A DNA stretch of 64,000 nucleotides, from positions 248,001 through 312,000 of the forward strand of contig NZ_VWWJ01000007.1 of the NCBI RefSeq assembly GCF_011753055.1, given 5' to 3'. Shown in pieces: positions 1-8,304 of this stretch. The DNA comes from Burkholderia sp. Ax-1719 (GTDB lineage Bacteria; Pseudomonadota; Gammaproteobacteria; Burkholderiales; Burkholderiaceae). The position numbers were made by a program, and so were the translations under genes. Under the pieces are notes generated by a model, which worked only from the letters and a program-made list of their open reading frames with translations, did no database searches and was not told the origin of the DNA. The first letter of the stretch is position 1, and every line of letters starts with the position of its first letter.

Positions 1-449
1 AAATTCCACGGCACGATCTGGCCGACCACGCCAATCGGTGCGCGCTGGACGTAATTGAGGAAACCCGTTTCAACCGGAATCACCGATCCCTGCAACTTGT
101 CCGCCATGCCGCCGAAGTAACGAAAACACGCTGCCGTGCGCGGCACATCGAGCGAACGCGAATCGCGGATCGGATGGCCCGTATCGAGCGATTCCAGTTG
201 CGCCAGCTCTTCGGCATTTGCTTCGATCGCATCGGCCAGACGCAGCAGAAGGCGGCCACGCTCGGCGGCCGGCATGGCCGACCATTTCGGAAACGCGCGG
301 GTCGCAGCGTCGACGGCGAGGTCCACGTCGGCTGCCGTAGCGGCTGCGATTTTCGTGATGAGCGAGCCATCGTGAGGATTGAGCACGTCGATGGTGCCGC
401 GCTCGACGGCATCGACAAAGCGGCCATCGATAAAGAGTTGGGTTTGCAT
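1..449 (-). CDS. Aldehyde dehydrogenase, N-terminal part (probable 4-hydroxymuconic semialdehyde dehydrogenase)
   Basis: The first ~149 residues of an NAD(P)-dependent aldehyde dehydrogenase; the gene runs off the left edge, so its catalytic Glu and Cys are not visible. The visible part has the family's N-terminal pattern (INPHDGSLI-like segment, a helical region rich in LADAIE, and the start of the VVGQIVPWNF substrate/cofactor motif at the edge). The start is the ATG at 449. It lies 33 bp downstream of the hydroquinone dioxygenase large-subunit gene on the same strand. In characterised hydroquinone pathways (Hap of Pseudomonas fluorescens ACB, Pnp of Pseudomonas WBC-3) the ring-cleavage product, 4-hydroxymuconic semialdehyde, is oxidised to maleylacetate by such an enzyme encoded next to the dioxygenase. 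The substrate is inferred from context; the family is clear. Confidence 0.85.
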   Translation of the reverse strand, partial: MQTQLFIDGRFVDAVERGTIDVLNPHDGSLITKIAAATAADVDLAVDAATRAFPKWSAMPAAERGRLLLRLADAIEANAEELAQLESLDTGHPIRDSRSLDVPRTAACFRYFGGMADKLQGSVIPVETGFLNYVQRAPIGVVGQIVPWN

Positions 450-482
450 TGAATCGTCCTCGACTGATTGCGGGCTCACGGT

Positions 483-1502
483 TTAAAACTCGATGGGATA
501 CGGCGCGAGCTCGCCGCTTTCGTAGCGCTGCGGCAGATTCGGCGTGGCGTTCTCCCAGACCAGCAGCATGGAGCGCTTGGTCGAGTAGCCCTGATGGCGG
601 ATATCGGCGGGCATCGCGCAGATATCGCCAGCACGCATCGTCACGCGGGCGCGCGGTGCGCCGGTATTCTTGTCGCCGATGTCCCAGACGATTTCATCGG
701 AGAGCTGAAGAAACCATTCGACGCGATCGTTGCCGTGAAAGACCGGCAGGATGAATTCTTCGGTGGTCGGACAAAAGAGGCTGCGCCCGCACACCGACGT
801 CACCGAGGGATTCCACGTCACGTCCGAGCGCGACAGGTATTTGAAGAGATTGAAGGCATGAAGCTCGCCTTCGAAGCCGGGTTCGGCGTGTACTTCCGGC
901 TCGTCCTGCAGCACGTCCTGGAACGCGCGATTGACCGGTAGATCATCGCGCAAGGGCGAATCGCCATCCAGACCCGGCATACGGCGCGTGGCGATGCGCG
1001 TGCGTTCGATGGCGGCGTCGTTCTCGCCATGCTTGCGGCCAAAGGCCGTGCCGGTTTCTTCGGGAGCCGCAAACGGGTCGAAGCCCTCGTTGGTCCAGTC
1101 GTGCAGCATCGCCTTAAAGGTCGCCATGATGGTGGGCGTTTCGAAGGTCTCGGTGTAGTCGACGCCCGCTTCCTTCAGGATGCCGTTGAAGGTGCCCGCA
1201 TAAACATCGACCTTGCCGTAATGATTGCGCGTGCCAAACACGTGATCGAAATTGACCCAACCGTAGAAGAAGCCCCACGCCACATCGCGCATCATTGCGC
1301 GCAGGAAAGCATCGGCGGGGACTGCGTGCGTGCGCGTCTGGCCTTTGGCGGGCCAGCTGATTTTCACGAAGTATTCGTCGCGCTGGAACGCGAATTCGCC
1401 CAGCTGAAAGCGGCGATAGCCGGTGACGGCGTCGGGTTGCGTGGCGCGCACCGTATCGGCGGCAAAGCCAGTGGAATGGTCGAGGGTATCGAGCGTGGCC
1501 AT
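483..1502 (-). CDS. hapD: Hydroquinone 1,2-dioxygenase, large (beta) subunit
   Basis: A 339-residue protein that ends in a cupin-like region (motifs GDICAMPADIRHQGY and LLVWENA). Its size and its pairing with a 164-residue partner match the unusual two-subunit Fe(II) hydroquinone 1,2-dioxygenases (about 38 and 18 kDa; HapD/HapC, PnpD/PnpC), which cleave hydroquinone to 4-hydroxymuconic semialdehyde without prior catechol formation. Database records often label this family loosely as hydroxyquinol dioxygenase. The ATG at 1502 is chosen because AAGGAGA lies just upstream; an in-frame start further upstream (1577) would run into the small-subunit gene. The gene is 50 bp downstream of the small subunit and 33 bp upstream of the aldehyde dehydrogenase, forming one leftward operon. 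Family assignment is from recognition of the pair; substrate specificity is inferred. Confidence 0.8.
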   Translation of the reverse strand: MATLDTLDHSTGFAADTVRATQPDAVTGYRRFQLGEFAFQRDEYFVKISWPAKGQTRTHAVPADAFLRAMMRDVAWGFFYGWVNFDHVFGTRNHYGKVDVYAGTFNGILKEAGVDYTETFETPTIMATFKAMLHDWTNEGFDPFAAPEETGTAFGRKHGENDAAIERTRIATRRMPGLDGDSPLRDDLPVNRAFQDVLQDEPEVHAEPGFEGELHAFNLFKYLSRSDVTWNPSVTSVCGRSLFCPTTEEFILPVFHGNDRVEWFLQLSDEIVWDIGDKNTGAPRARVTMRAGDICAMPADIRHQGYSTKRSMLLVWENATPNLPQRYESGELAPYPIEF

Positions 1503-1552
1503 CACTTGTCTCCTTGGGATAGTCGAATCGCGGCTGATTAGCGTTTCAGCGG

Positions 1553-2047
1553 TCAATGCAGGCAGATATCGGCCCACTTCTGCACGGACAATTCACCAAA
1601 AATGGTCTGCACCAGCGCGACGCCAGGCGCAGCCGCGATGAAGCGATACGCACAGCCCGCAGGCAGCAACGCCTGATGCCCCTTGCGCAGAACGACACGT
1701 CCCATCTTGCGACCGGCGGGCTCAGCGCCCGCGCTCACGGTGCCCTGCCCGGACTTTGGCGGCTGGTCGAGCTTGATGAATTCGATTTGCACTTCGCCAT
1801 CCATCTGGATGGTGAATTCGTCGTGCGCGCAGGCGAACCACGGCGACACGCCTTCGGTGCGAAGCACTTCGATAACGTATTCGAGGTTCTTGCCAACGAC
1901 GACCTTTTCGTAGGGCGCCGCTTTCGATGCCACCTCGAAGACGTTCGAGAAAGCGTAGTGATGAGCGCTGCCGCTCGTGATTTCGATCTCGCCTTTCTTG
2001 TAGTTGTTGAGCGAGCCAAAAACGGTGTGGAATGCCGTGTCGGTCAT
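1553..2047 (-). CDS. hapC: Hydroquinone 1,2-dioxygenase, small (alpha) subunit
   Basis: A 164-residue cupin-type protein (segments HHYAFSNVFEVASKAAPYEKV and FGELSVQKWADICLH) matching the ~18 kDa alpha subunit of two-component hydroquinone 1,2-dioxygenase. The ATG at 2047 has AGGAGA at good spacing; the longer in-frame start at 2095 has no better site and would add an atypical extension. First gene of the ring-cleavage operon. A LysR gene on the same strand ends 137 bp upstream, and that gap contains a LysR-type operator candidate (2134-2154) and a GTTGAA/TTCAAC inverted repeat (2061-2084). Alternative: a paralogous ring-cleavage enzyme acting on a substituted hydroquinone. Confidence 0.8.
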   Translation of the reverse strand: MTDTAFHTVFGSLNNYKKGEIEITSGSAHHYAFSNVFEVASKAAPYEKVVVGKNLEYVIEVLRTEGVSPWFACAHDEFTIQMDGEVQIEFIKLDQPPKSGQGTVSAGAEPAGRKMGRVVLRKGHQALLPAGCAYRFIAAAPGVALVQTIFGELSVQKWADICLH

Positions 2048-2060
2048 GTCTGTCTCCTGT

Positions 2061-2084
2061 GTTGAACTGCTTGTCAGGTTCAAC
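2061..2084. repeat. Inverted repeat GTTGAA-N12-TTCAAC upstream of the dioxygenase genes
   Basis: Perfect 6-bp arms (2061-2066 and 2079-2084) lying 14-37 bp before the small-subunit ATG. It could be an operator or a 5'-UTR hairpin. Function unknown. Confidence 0.4.
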
Positions 2085-2133
2085 TCTAGGAGCAAGCGCT
2101 GGCAGCAACAACCGGCTGGACAGCGACTACGGC

Positions 2134-2154
2134 ATTTGCGATTTCCGAATAATG
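2134..2154. promoter_or_regulatory. Candidate LysR operator (T-N11-A) of the hydroquinone operon
   Basis: The sequence TTTGCGATTTCCGAA (T-N11-A) sits ~90 bp upstream of the small-subunit start. A 21-bp stretch here matches 17 of 21 positions with 5862-5882 upstream of the MFS permease, including the shared tail CGAATAAT. LysR-type regulators typically bind T-N11-A sequences, and the adjacent LysR gene (2185-3114) is the obvious candidate. The similarity is seen directly; the binding is inferred. Confidence 0.5.
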
Positions 2155-2184
2155 CGCGACTGACGCTGCCGCCTCATTGGCCGC

Positions 2185-3114
2185 TCAACGCACCCAGCCG
2201 CGCTCGATCAACGGCACATCCCATGACGGCTCGCTGCCGATATAGTCGGCAAGAAACTCCACCAGCGCCTTGACCTTCAAGGCCTGACGCTGCGTTGCGG
2301 GATAGACGGCGGCAAAGCTCAAGGCCGAAAGATCGTAGTCGGTCAGGATAGGCACCAGCGTGCCCTTGAGTAGCGCCTCACTTGCCACGAGGGTCGGCAG
2401 GCACACCACGCCGCCGCCAGTCAGCGCGTAATCGCGCAGCAAATGAACCGAGTTCGACCGGATCATGCCCGGCAATTCCATTTCGACCACCTCATCGCCG
2501 TGCGTCATCGTCCAGCGATTGCGTGAGGGATAGCCCGAATAAAGCGCGGTTGTGTGCTGCAACAATTCGCGCGGATGCTGTGGCGCACCATGCGCTTCAA
2601 CGTAAGCAGGCGACGCGCAAAAGAGACGTCGAACCGTGAATAGCCGACGCTCGATCAGCGATTCGGAAATAGGCGGGAAAATCTGGAAGGCAATATCGAA
2701 GCCTTCCTCCACTGGATCGACCACGCGATCATTGACGATGATATCCAGTTGAATAGCCGGATAACGCTTGTTGAATTCAGCCAGCGGCACGCCGAAATGC
2801 CCAAGCGCAAAGCCTGGCAGCATCTGGATGCGCAAGCGCCCGGTAGGCGTGGCGCGAAGCTCGCGCATCTGGTCCGTCAACTCGTTGACGCGGCCCACCA
2901 CTTCGGCGCATTCGCGATAAAACGCCTCGCCGACTTCCGATAGCCGGACATGGCGCGTGCTGCGATGAAACAGCGGCGCGTTGACGAATTTTTCGAGCTG
3001 CTGGATCCGGTTGGTCACCACGGAACTCGTCACGCCAAGCTGACGCGCCGCCTCGGCGAAGCTGCTTGCCTCCGCCACCCTCACGAATGTCTCGATGCTC
3101 AGAAAGCGGTCCAT
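2185..3114 (-). CDS. LysR-family transcriptional regulator of hydroquinone catabolism
   Basis: A 309-residue LysR regulator: N-terminal winged helix-turn-helix (SSFAEAARQLGVTSSVVTNRIQQLE, within roughly residues 17-42) followed by a periplasmic-binding-protein-like effector domain (LRIQMLPGF... to GGVVCLPTL). It is on the same strand as, and just upstream of, the dioxygenase genes rather than divergent. It probably controls them, and possibly the MFS gene at 4424-5677, through the two similar T-N11-A sequences. The GQ-type helix and the SSVVTNRIQ recognition helix place it in the CrgA/DmlR-like branch of LysR proteins. Effector unknown; hydroquinone or a pathway intermediate is a guess. Confidence 0.88.
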   Translation of the reverse strand: MDRFLSIETFVRVAEASSFAEAARQLGVTSSVVTNRIQQLEKFVNAPLFHRSTRHVRLSEVGEAFYRECAEVVGRVNELTDQMRELRATPTGRLRIQMLPGFALGHFGVPLAEFNKRYPAIQLDIIVNDRVVDPVEEGFDIAFQIFPPISESLIERRLFTVRRLFCASPAYVEAHGAPQHPRELLQHTTALYSGYPSRNRWTMTHGDEVVEMELPGMIRSNSVHLLRDYALTGGGVVCLPTLVASEALLKGTLVPILTDYDLSALSFAAVYPATQRQALKVKALVEFLADYIGSEPSWDVPLIERGWVR

Positions 3115-3371
3115 ACGGCGCCTTTCCCGTCAGCAAAATGCCAGTGTATATGGGCCGGACGGCTTTCAGCGTCACCTGGAAGACGTCACAGTGTCACTGA
3201 CTGGATGTCAATCTTCCCGGTTGCTTCCCCGTTGCCTGCCGATTGGCGACAATCGAGGATGGATCGATTAAAGGCGGCCGCCGTCTGGCGACATGAGAGA
3301 TCCAGATACGGCATATTGCAGTTGGCCGCAGTGGGAAGTCCGTAACGTTGAAACCAGGGAATGCGCTAACG

Positions 3372-4397
3372 ATGACCGCAGCTCGTGTTCGTCATGCCTT
3401 TCGAAATCTGTTGTGCGTGCTCGCCGCGAGCGTGCTGGCGGCGTGCAGTTCATCGGCCACGGTGAACCCATCGATTACGACTTCACTCAGCGCAGATCAA
3501 AGCGGAATCGTCACGTTCGCATCGGTTACGCCACGCAGTACCAGCGACTATCTCGCGCATTACGCCGCCAGCAAAACCGCTGTCATCACCGGTGTTCTGA
3601 GCATGCCCGCCAATGGGCCGCGCGTCGTGCCCGCAGTGATCATTCTGCACGGAAGCAGCGGTGTGAATCCCGGTGAACGTGTCTGGGCGCGGCGCGTCAA
3701 TGCGCTCGGCTATGCCAGTTTCGTCGTGGACAGTTTCACGGGGCGTGGCATCAAAAGCACAGAGAACGATCAGACGCAATTGTCCATGACCGCGGATATC
3801 GCCGATGCCTACGCCGCCTTGCGTCTGCTGGCAACGGACCCTCGCATCGACAAAAGCCGGATCGCCGTCATGGGCTTTTCGCGCGGTGCCATTGCGGCGC
3901 TCTATTCCTCGCTGGAACCGTTCCGTCTGCCTGCAACGGAAGGCAATCTGCGTTTTGCTGCACACGTCGCGTTCTATCCATCCTGCGGGATCGCATACAA
4001 CGCGGAACGTCTGGATGGATCTCCCGTATTGATGCTCGTGGGCGGCAAAGACAACTACACGCCCGCCGCCCCCTGTATCGCCTATGCGGACACGCTGCGC
4101 TCGAAAGGCGCGCAGGTCACGTTGAAGGAATATCCGGATGCATGGCACGGCTTCGACCGGCCAACACCGCTGCATTCCAAACCATTGGCAACGAGCGCGA
4201 GAGCGTGTCACGGCGTCTATGATCTCGATAGCCGAACCTTCACCATGATCCGGGATGGCCAGATGCTCTCTGGCGCTGCGGCCGTGGCCGAATCGAAACG
4301 CTGCCTGACCACCGGCGTCACGCTGGGCGGCGATCCGCAAGCAGAAGCACAATCGCCTGCTGAAGTCGCGGCATTTCTCAAGGCAGCGTTCGAATAA
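3372..4397 (+). CDS. Dienelactone-hydrolase-family alpha/beta hydrolase lipoprotein
   Basis: A 341-residue protein with a lipoprotein signal: hydrophobic N-terminus ending in the lipobox LAAC (Cys25). The hydrolase fold shows a nucleophile elbow GFSRGA (Ser170), Asp227 in VGGKDNY and His259 in WHGF, a complete triad. Dienelactone-hydrolase-type members usually have a Cys nucleophile in the catabolic enzymes; the Ser here suggests an esterase or carboxymethylenebutenolidase-like hydrolase of unknown substrate. ATG 3372 is chosen over the in-frame TTG at 3348 because CAGGGAA lies upstream of it. It diverges from the LysR gene and converges with the MFS gene. Anchored in the envelope, so probably not part of cytosolic maleylacetate metabolism. 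Confidence 0.8.
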   Translation: MTAARVRHAFRNLLCVLAASVLAACSSSATVNPSITTSLSADQSGIVTFASVTPRSTSDYLAHYAASKTAVITGVLSMPANGPRVVPAVIILHGSSGVNPGERVWARRVNALGYASFVVDSFTGRGIKSTENDQTQLSMTADIADAYAALRLLATDPRIDKSRIAVMGFSRGAIAALYSSLEPFRLPATEGNLRFAAHVAFYPSCGIAYNAERLDGSPVLMLVGGKDNYTPAAPCIAYADTLRSKGAQVTLKEYPDAWHGFDRPTPLHSKPLATSARACHGVYDLDSRTFTMIRDGQMLSGAAAVAESKRCLTTGVTLGGDPQAEAQSPAEVAAFLKAAFE

Positions 4398-4423
4398 GCG
4401 CTCATTAACGCCTTGTCGACGCG

Positions 4424-5677
4424 CTATTGCGGCTGCTCGCCGGCCGCGAGTTCCGGTCGCAGGACGGCACGCCGTTGCAGCACCGCCGGTGCTGTCTCCT
4501 TCAAAAGCAGGCTCACCACGATACCGAGAACAACGGCGCACATCGGCAGCCAAAGAATATTCTGGATACCGAAGTGAGCCGCTACATAGCCGCCCATCGC
4601 TGGCGCAATCCCGCCGCCGAATATCTCACCAACGCCTACGACCGCACCAATCGATGTCGACACCAGCCCAATGGGAGCGGCCTCGGTCGCCACGGGCCCG
4701 GACAGCAATGAAACCAGCCCCAGCGTGAAGAACGATGCAACGAAGAGCACTGCGAACAAGGCAAGCGGTTGTGGGCCAAGACCGCGGAAAAGATAGAGCA
4801 TCACCGCCGTGCCCGCGAAACCCACGATGCTGGCAACGCGACGCCCGACCAGATCGGAAAGTCCAGGCAAGCCGAATTGTCCCAGGAAGCCGCCAAAGCC
4901 AATCGCCGAGACAACCAGGCCCATTTTCTGCGTATCGAGCGCCAGAAAACCGGTGAGATAAAGCGGCAATAACGCGCCCAGCACGAACACGCCGGTCATC
5001 GCGCAACACAAAGCCGCCATGGCAACGATGATGTTGCGGCTCTTGAGCACCTGCCCAAGCGACGCGGGCGCATGCTCCGAAGCAAGCTCTTTCGCAACCT
5101 TCGGCTCGCGAATCACGAAAAACATGATCGTTCCGAGAATGAGCCCCGGAATCGCCACGAGCGCGAACACCCATCGCCATGTCACGAAGTTCAGCAACTG
5201 CGTCGCGATGATCGGCGACAAAGCCAGTCCAAACAGCGCGAAGCCGCTCTGCTGCAGACCGAGGTTCAGGCCACGGCGGCGCGGATGCGAGGCGTCTGCC
5301 GTGGCCGCGAAGCTCGTCGGGCAAAACGAGCCTTCCGCGACACCCATCAATGCGCGAATGGCAATCAGGCCGAGCAGGCCGCCGGCAAGACCCGAGAAAC
5401 CCGAAAGCAGCGAAAAAACGATGATGGCGGGAATCAGCACCTTCCTGCGGCCCACCTTATCGGAGATGCCACCCATCAGGGCCGCGAAAATGCCCCAGGA
5501 TAGCCCCAGCACGCCGATGCAGTTGCCAACGTCCTGCGCAGTCAGATTGAGGTCCTTCATGATCGAAGGGAACAGCGGCGCAATCAGCCAGCGGTCCAGA
5601 CCCACCAGTCCGAAGCCAAGCGCCAGCAGCGTCACCGCCTTCCATTCGTAGGCGGTATCCCACTCGTTTGCTTTCAT
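4424..5677 (-). CDS. MFS permease, aromatic/organic-acid type
   Basis: A 417-residue major facilitator with 12 predicted hydrophobic segments. The first-half loop motif GGISDKVGRRKVL and the equivalent GLSDLVGRR in the second half are MFS signatures. N-terminus LLALGFGLVGLDRWLIAPLFP resembles the anion:cation (ACS) and aromatic acid symporters. ATG 5677 is preceded by ACGGAGACGG. A LysR-operator-like sequence almost identical to the one before the hydroquinone dioxygenase lies at 5862-5882, which suggests it imports a precursor of that pathway. Substrate not determinable from sequence. Confidence 0.85.
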   Translation of the reverse strand: MKANEWDTAYEWKAVTLLALGFGLVGLDRWLIAPLFPSIMKDLNLTAQDVGNCIGVLGLSWGIFAALMGGISDKVGRRKVLIPAIIVFSLLSGFSGLAGGLLGLIAIRALMGVAEGSFCPTSFAATADASHPRRRGLNLGLQQSGFALFGLALSPIIATQLLNFVTWRWVFALVAIPGLILGTIMFFVIREPKVAKELASEHAPASLGQVLKSRNIIVAMAALCCAMTGVFVLGALLPLYLTGFLALDTQKMGLVVSAIGFGGFLGQFGLPGLSDLVGRRVASIVGFAGTAVMLYLFRGLGPQPLALFAVLFVASFFTLGLVSLLSGPVATEAAPIGLVSTSIGAVVGVGEIFGGGIAPAMGGYVAAHFGIQNILWLPMCAVVLGIVVSLLLKETAPAVLQRRAVLRPELAAGEQPQ

Positions 5678-5861
5678 TTCCGTCTCCGTGGACGTTGCTA
5701 TTCCTGCTCGCGCCGCAGCATCCTTGCAGGGTTCAACGCCAATGGTTTTTGTGTGCGAGGTCAGTCGCGGGGAAAAGTCGCCCGCCTCTTCCAGCGGCCC
5801 GACGACACCAAGATAGGCGCAAGGCGGCACATTCGGGTATGGATCAACGGGCGAACGCCTC

Positions 5862-5882
5862 ATTCGCGAATTGCGAATAATC
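5862..5882. promoter_or_regulatory. Candidate LysR operator of the MFS gene
   Basis: ATTCGC-GAATT-GCGAAT is a perfect inverted repeat (T-N11-A type) 185-205 bp upstream of the MFS start. Seventeen of 21 positions equal the element at 2134-2154, linking permease and dioxygenase into one probable regulon. Confidence 0.5.
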
Positions 5883-6109
5883 GGCGTAGAGGCGACGAGA
5901 CGCTTGCAGTGGAAAGCGTCTTCAGGCGTGCACGGCGGTGGCTGGATCCAACCGGACGACGATCAGGGGAATCCCAGGTAGACGCGCGTGATGTAGCGCG
6001 GCGGTGTGCTCGACAACTACGCCGGGATACTATTTTAAATATGACGAATAATCTATCGCACGAGAAATAAACCTACGAACGCGCAAAATAATTGAATCTT
6101 CCGATCAAC

Positions 6110-6137
6110 TTGTTTTCAATTTACCCTACGCTATACT
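6110..6137 (+). promoter_or_regulatory. Candidate sigma-70 promoter for the small membrane peptide
   Basis: TTGTTT (6110-6115) and TATACT (6132-6137) are separated by 16 bp inside the AT-rich zone, 73 bp before the reading frame. Pattern match only. Confidence 0.4.
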
Positions 6138-6209
6138 CAATTATTAAAATATCGCCCAAATTAATGGAGCGAATTAATACGCTTTAACCGTGTCGGGGAG
6201 GCCCCTCTA

Positions 6210-6419
6210 TTGGACCGACAGGTGAAACTCATGTTTGCCTTCGTGATCATGGTGGCCGTCGCCGCTTTCGTGCCTTATGTCGCCACTCCGGCCGTTCAGC
6301 ACGCAGTGACCTCCCGAACAGCAACGCAACAAAGCCAGGAGCCAACTGGTGCTCCCGCTCAGACAACCGCCGCGACTGGCGCGGCGGCCGACGCGGGTTC
6401 CACGCTACCCGCGCAATAG
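6210..6419 (+). CDS. Small single-pass membrane or secreted peptide, unknown function
   Basis: A 69-residue frame. Residues 1-7 are polar, then LMFAFVIMVAVAAFVPYVA forms one hydrophobic segment, followed by a Thr/Ala/Gln-rich low-complexity tail. This is either a bitopic inner-membrane peptide with a periplasmic tail or a signal peptide plus a short exported tail. The TTG at 6210 has GGGGAG at 9-nt spacing; the internal ATG at 6231 has AGGTGA at 5-nt spacing and is an alternative. A promoter-like sequence lies upstream. I do not recognise the family. It stands alone between unrelated genes. Confidence 0.5.
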   Translation: MDRQVKLMFAFVIMVAVAAFVPYVATPAVQHAVTSRTATQQSQEPTGAPAQTTAATGAAADAGSTLPAQ

Positions 6420-6427
6420 ATTGGAAG

Positions 6428-6446
6428 CAGGTCTGAAAGAGACCTG
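6428..6446. terminator. Hairpin between convergent genes
   Basis: CAGGTCT-GAAAG-AGACCTG, a perfect 7-bp stem with 5-nt loop, lies between the small-peptide gene and the convergent 186-residue gene. There is no T-run, so termination would be weak or Rho-assisted. Confidence 0.4.
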
Positions 6447-6448
6447 AT

Positions 6449-7009
6449 TCAAAGCTCGTTTGCAATCCGCCGATAACCGCGCACGAGGCGGTTATTGGTC
6501 TGCGCGACATCTTCCGAGAATTCCGCGGCGCTTGCGGACACCTTCGGAATCGTCGCGAGATCGGTCGCGGGTCCAATCCGCAATGTCGATGGCACGTAAA
6601 AGCCTTCGGGCAGATCGCAGCCGTCCACCACCGCGTTATGACGCACCACGCAGCCCGCGCCTACCGAGCAGTTGAACAGCACGCTATTGAAGCCGATAAA
6701 CACGCGGTCGCCCACGCTGCACGGACCATGCACGATGGCGCGATGCGCGATCGACGTATGACGGCCGATCGTCACCGCAGCGCCCGACTTCGAGTGAATC
6801 ACTACGCCATCCTGAATATTCGAATGCGCGCCGATAACAATCGGCTCGATCTCGCCGTTCGCATCGGTTTCATCGGCGCGAATCACGGCATACGGGCCGA
6901 TAAACACGTCTTGCTCGACCACCACGCGTCCGCACAGAATCGCCGTGGGATCGACAAACGCACTTTCATGCACCACGGGCAGATCGCCGCGCGGATTCTT
7001 TCTGATCAT
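6449..7009 (-). CDS. Gamma-carbonic-anhydrase-like left-handed beta-helix protein
   Basis: A 186-residue hexapeptide-repeat protein. The repeats (IGPYAVIRA, IGAHSNIQDGVVIH, IGRHTSIAHRAIVHG, VFIGFNSVLF) follow the gamma-carbonic anhydrase pattern, and the three metal-ligand histidines are in place (VVIH, IAHR, IVHG). It lies 12 bp downstream of a COG0523 GTPase gene in one leftward operon below a Zur-type palindrome. Zinc-repressed paralogues of gamma-CA, possibly using a different metal, are known from such loci. Possible roles are a back-up carbonic anhydrase under zinc starvation or a client of the neighbouring chaperone. Not every member of this fold is active. Confidence 0.75.
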   Translation of the reverse strand: MIRKNPRGDLPVVHESAFVDPTAILCGRVVVEQDVFIGPYAVIRADETDANGEIEPIVIGAHSNIQDGVVIHSKSGAAVTIGRHTSIAHRAIVHGPCSVGDRVFIGFNSVLFNCSVGAGCVVRHNAVVDGCDLPEGFYVPSTLRIGPATDLATIPKVSASAAEFSEDVAQTNNRLVRGYRRIANEL

Positions 7010-7021
7010 TGCCCTGCACCC

Positions 7022-8269
7022 TCACCAGATAATGTTGGTTTCCTGCGTTTCACTCATCTCGGCGTCTTCGGGCACCGTGCCGCCCCATGCGGGAAACGGA
7101 TCGGCGAAATCACCCCACGCCTGCGGACCCACGGACATTTCCACATCGTCCAGCAGACAGGCATCCAGACGGCGACGCAGCGCCGCCTCGTCCATATCGA
7201 TGCCGATCAGCACCAGTTCCTGACGCGCATCGCCCACGTTTTCGTCCCAGTTTTCATTGATGAAGGCGAGCGATTCGTCGTCGGTCGGCCAGTGCGACCG
7301 GGGCACCGCGGCCCACCAGAGCCCGGCCGCGCCATGACGGCACACCGAACCGGCCTGCGACCACGAGCCCGCATGGGTCGGACGGCTCGCCAGCCAGAAG
7401 AAGCCCTTCGAGCGCACCACGCCCGGCCATTCGCTATTCACGAGATCCCAGAAACGTTGCGCATGCATCGGCCGCCGCGCCCGCCACACGAAGCTGCCAA
7501 TGCCGTATTCCTCGGTTTCCGGCGTGTGTTCGCCGCGCAATTCCTGCAGCCAGCCCGGCGCTTTGGCGGCTTCGTCGAAATCGAACAACTTCGTATCGAG
7601 CAGCCGATCGAGCGGCACCCGGCCAAACTGCGCGATTTCGATGCGCGCACGCGGATTCAGCCCGCGCAGGATGGCGATGAGACGTTCGCGATCCGCCGTG
7701 TCGACGAGGTCGATCTTGTTGACGACCAGCACGTCGCAGAACTCGATCTGCTCGATCAGCAGGTCCGCCACGGTGCGCTGGTCCTCCTCGCCAAGCGATT
7801 CGCCGCGCGCCTCCAGGCTGTCCTGCGAACCGTAATCGTTGAGGAAATTGAAGGCGTCGATCACCGTCACCATGGTGTCGAGACGCGCGACGTCGGACAG
7901 GCTGCGGCCATCCTCATCGGCAAATGTGAAGGTTTCGGCCACCGGCAGCGGCTCGGAAATCCCCGTCGACTCGATCACCAACTGGTCGAAGCGCCCCGCT
8001 TTCGCGAGCCGGTCGACCTCCAGCAGCAGGTCCTCGCGCAAGGTGCAGCAAATGCAGCCATTGCTCATTTCGACGAGCTTTTCATCGGTGCGCGAGAGTT
8101 GCGCACCGCCATCGCGCACCAGCGCCGCGTCGATGTTCACCTCGCTCATGTCGTTGACGATGACGGCCACGCGGCGGCCTTCGCGGTTGTTCAGGATGTG
8201 GTTCAGCAGCGTCGTCTTGCCGGCGCCGAGAAAGCCGGAAAGCACGGTGACCGGCAAGCGTGAGTCCAT
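7022..8269 (-). CDS. COG0523 GTP-dependent zinc metallochaperone (ZigA/ZagA-like)
   Basis: A 415-residue G3E-family GTPase. The P-loop GFLGAGKTT is at residues 12-20, the diagnostic metal-binding CxCC (C72-I-C74-C75, in NGCICC) follows, and the NKID base-recognition motif is present (VVNKIDLV). A CobW C-terminal domain ends the protein. These proteins deliver zinc to client enzymes when zinc is scarce. A perfect 20-bp palindrome of Zur type lies 36 bp upstream of the start, and the only operon partner is a carbonic-anhydrase-like protein, so client delivery to that protein is plausible. Start ATG 8269 follows AAGGAGCC. It is divergent from a His-rich transporter. Confidence 0.88.
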   Translation of the reverse strand: MDSRLPVTVLSGFLGAGKTTLLNHILNNREGRRVAVIVNDMSEVNIDAALVRDGGAQLSRTDEKLVEMSNGCICCTLREDLLLEVDRLAKAGRFDQLVIESTGISEPLPVAETFTFADEDGRSLSDVARLDTMVTVIDAFNFLNDYGSQDSLEARGESLGEEDQRTVADLLIEQIEFCDVLVVNKIDLVDTADRERLIAILRGLNPRARIEIAQFGRVPLDRLLDTKLFDFDEAAKAPGWLQELRGEHTPETEEYGIGSFVWRARRPMHAQRFWDLVNSEWPGVVRSKGFFWLASRPTHAGSWSQAGSVCRHGAAGLWWAAVPRSHWPTDDESLAFINENWDENVGDARQELVLIGIDMDEAALRRRLDACLLDDVEMSVGPQAWGDFADPFPAWGGTVPEDAEMSETQETNIIW

Positions 8270-8304
8270 GGGGGCTCCTTTTCGTTCTCGATATGCATTA
8301 ATTT

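Larger units (their letters stand above)
5678..6209. other. Intergenic region with operator-like site and AT-rich promoter zone
   Basis: A 532-bp gap between the divergently transcribed MFS gene and the small membrane-peptide gene. It holds the ATTCGC/GCGAAT palindrome at 5862-5878 on the MFS side and a strikingly AT-rich stretch (about 6020-6190) on the other. No convincing gene was found. Confidence 0.6.

Noticed and set aside
6638..8263. A 541-codon + strand frame opposite the COG0523 and gamma-CA genes
   Set aside because: It runs across two recognised minus-strand genes and their junction, and the product has no domain.
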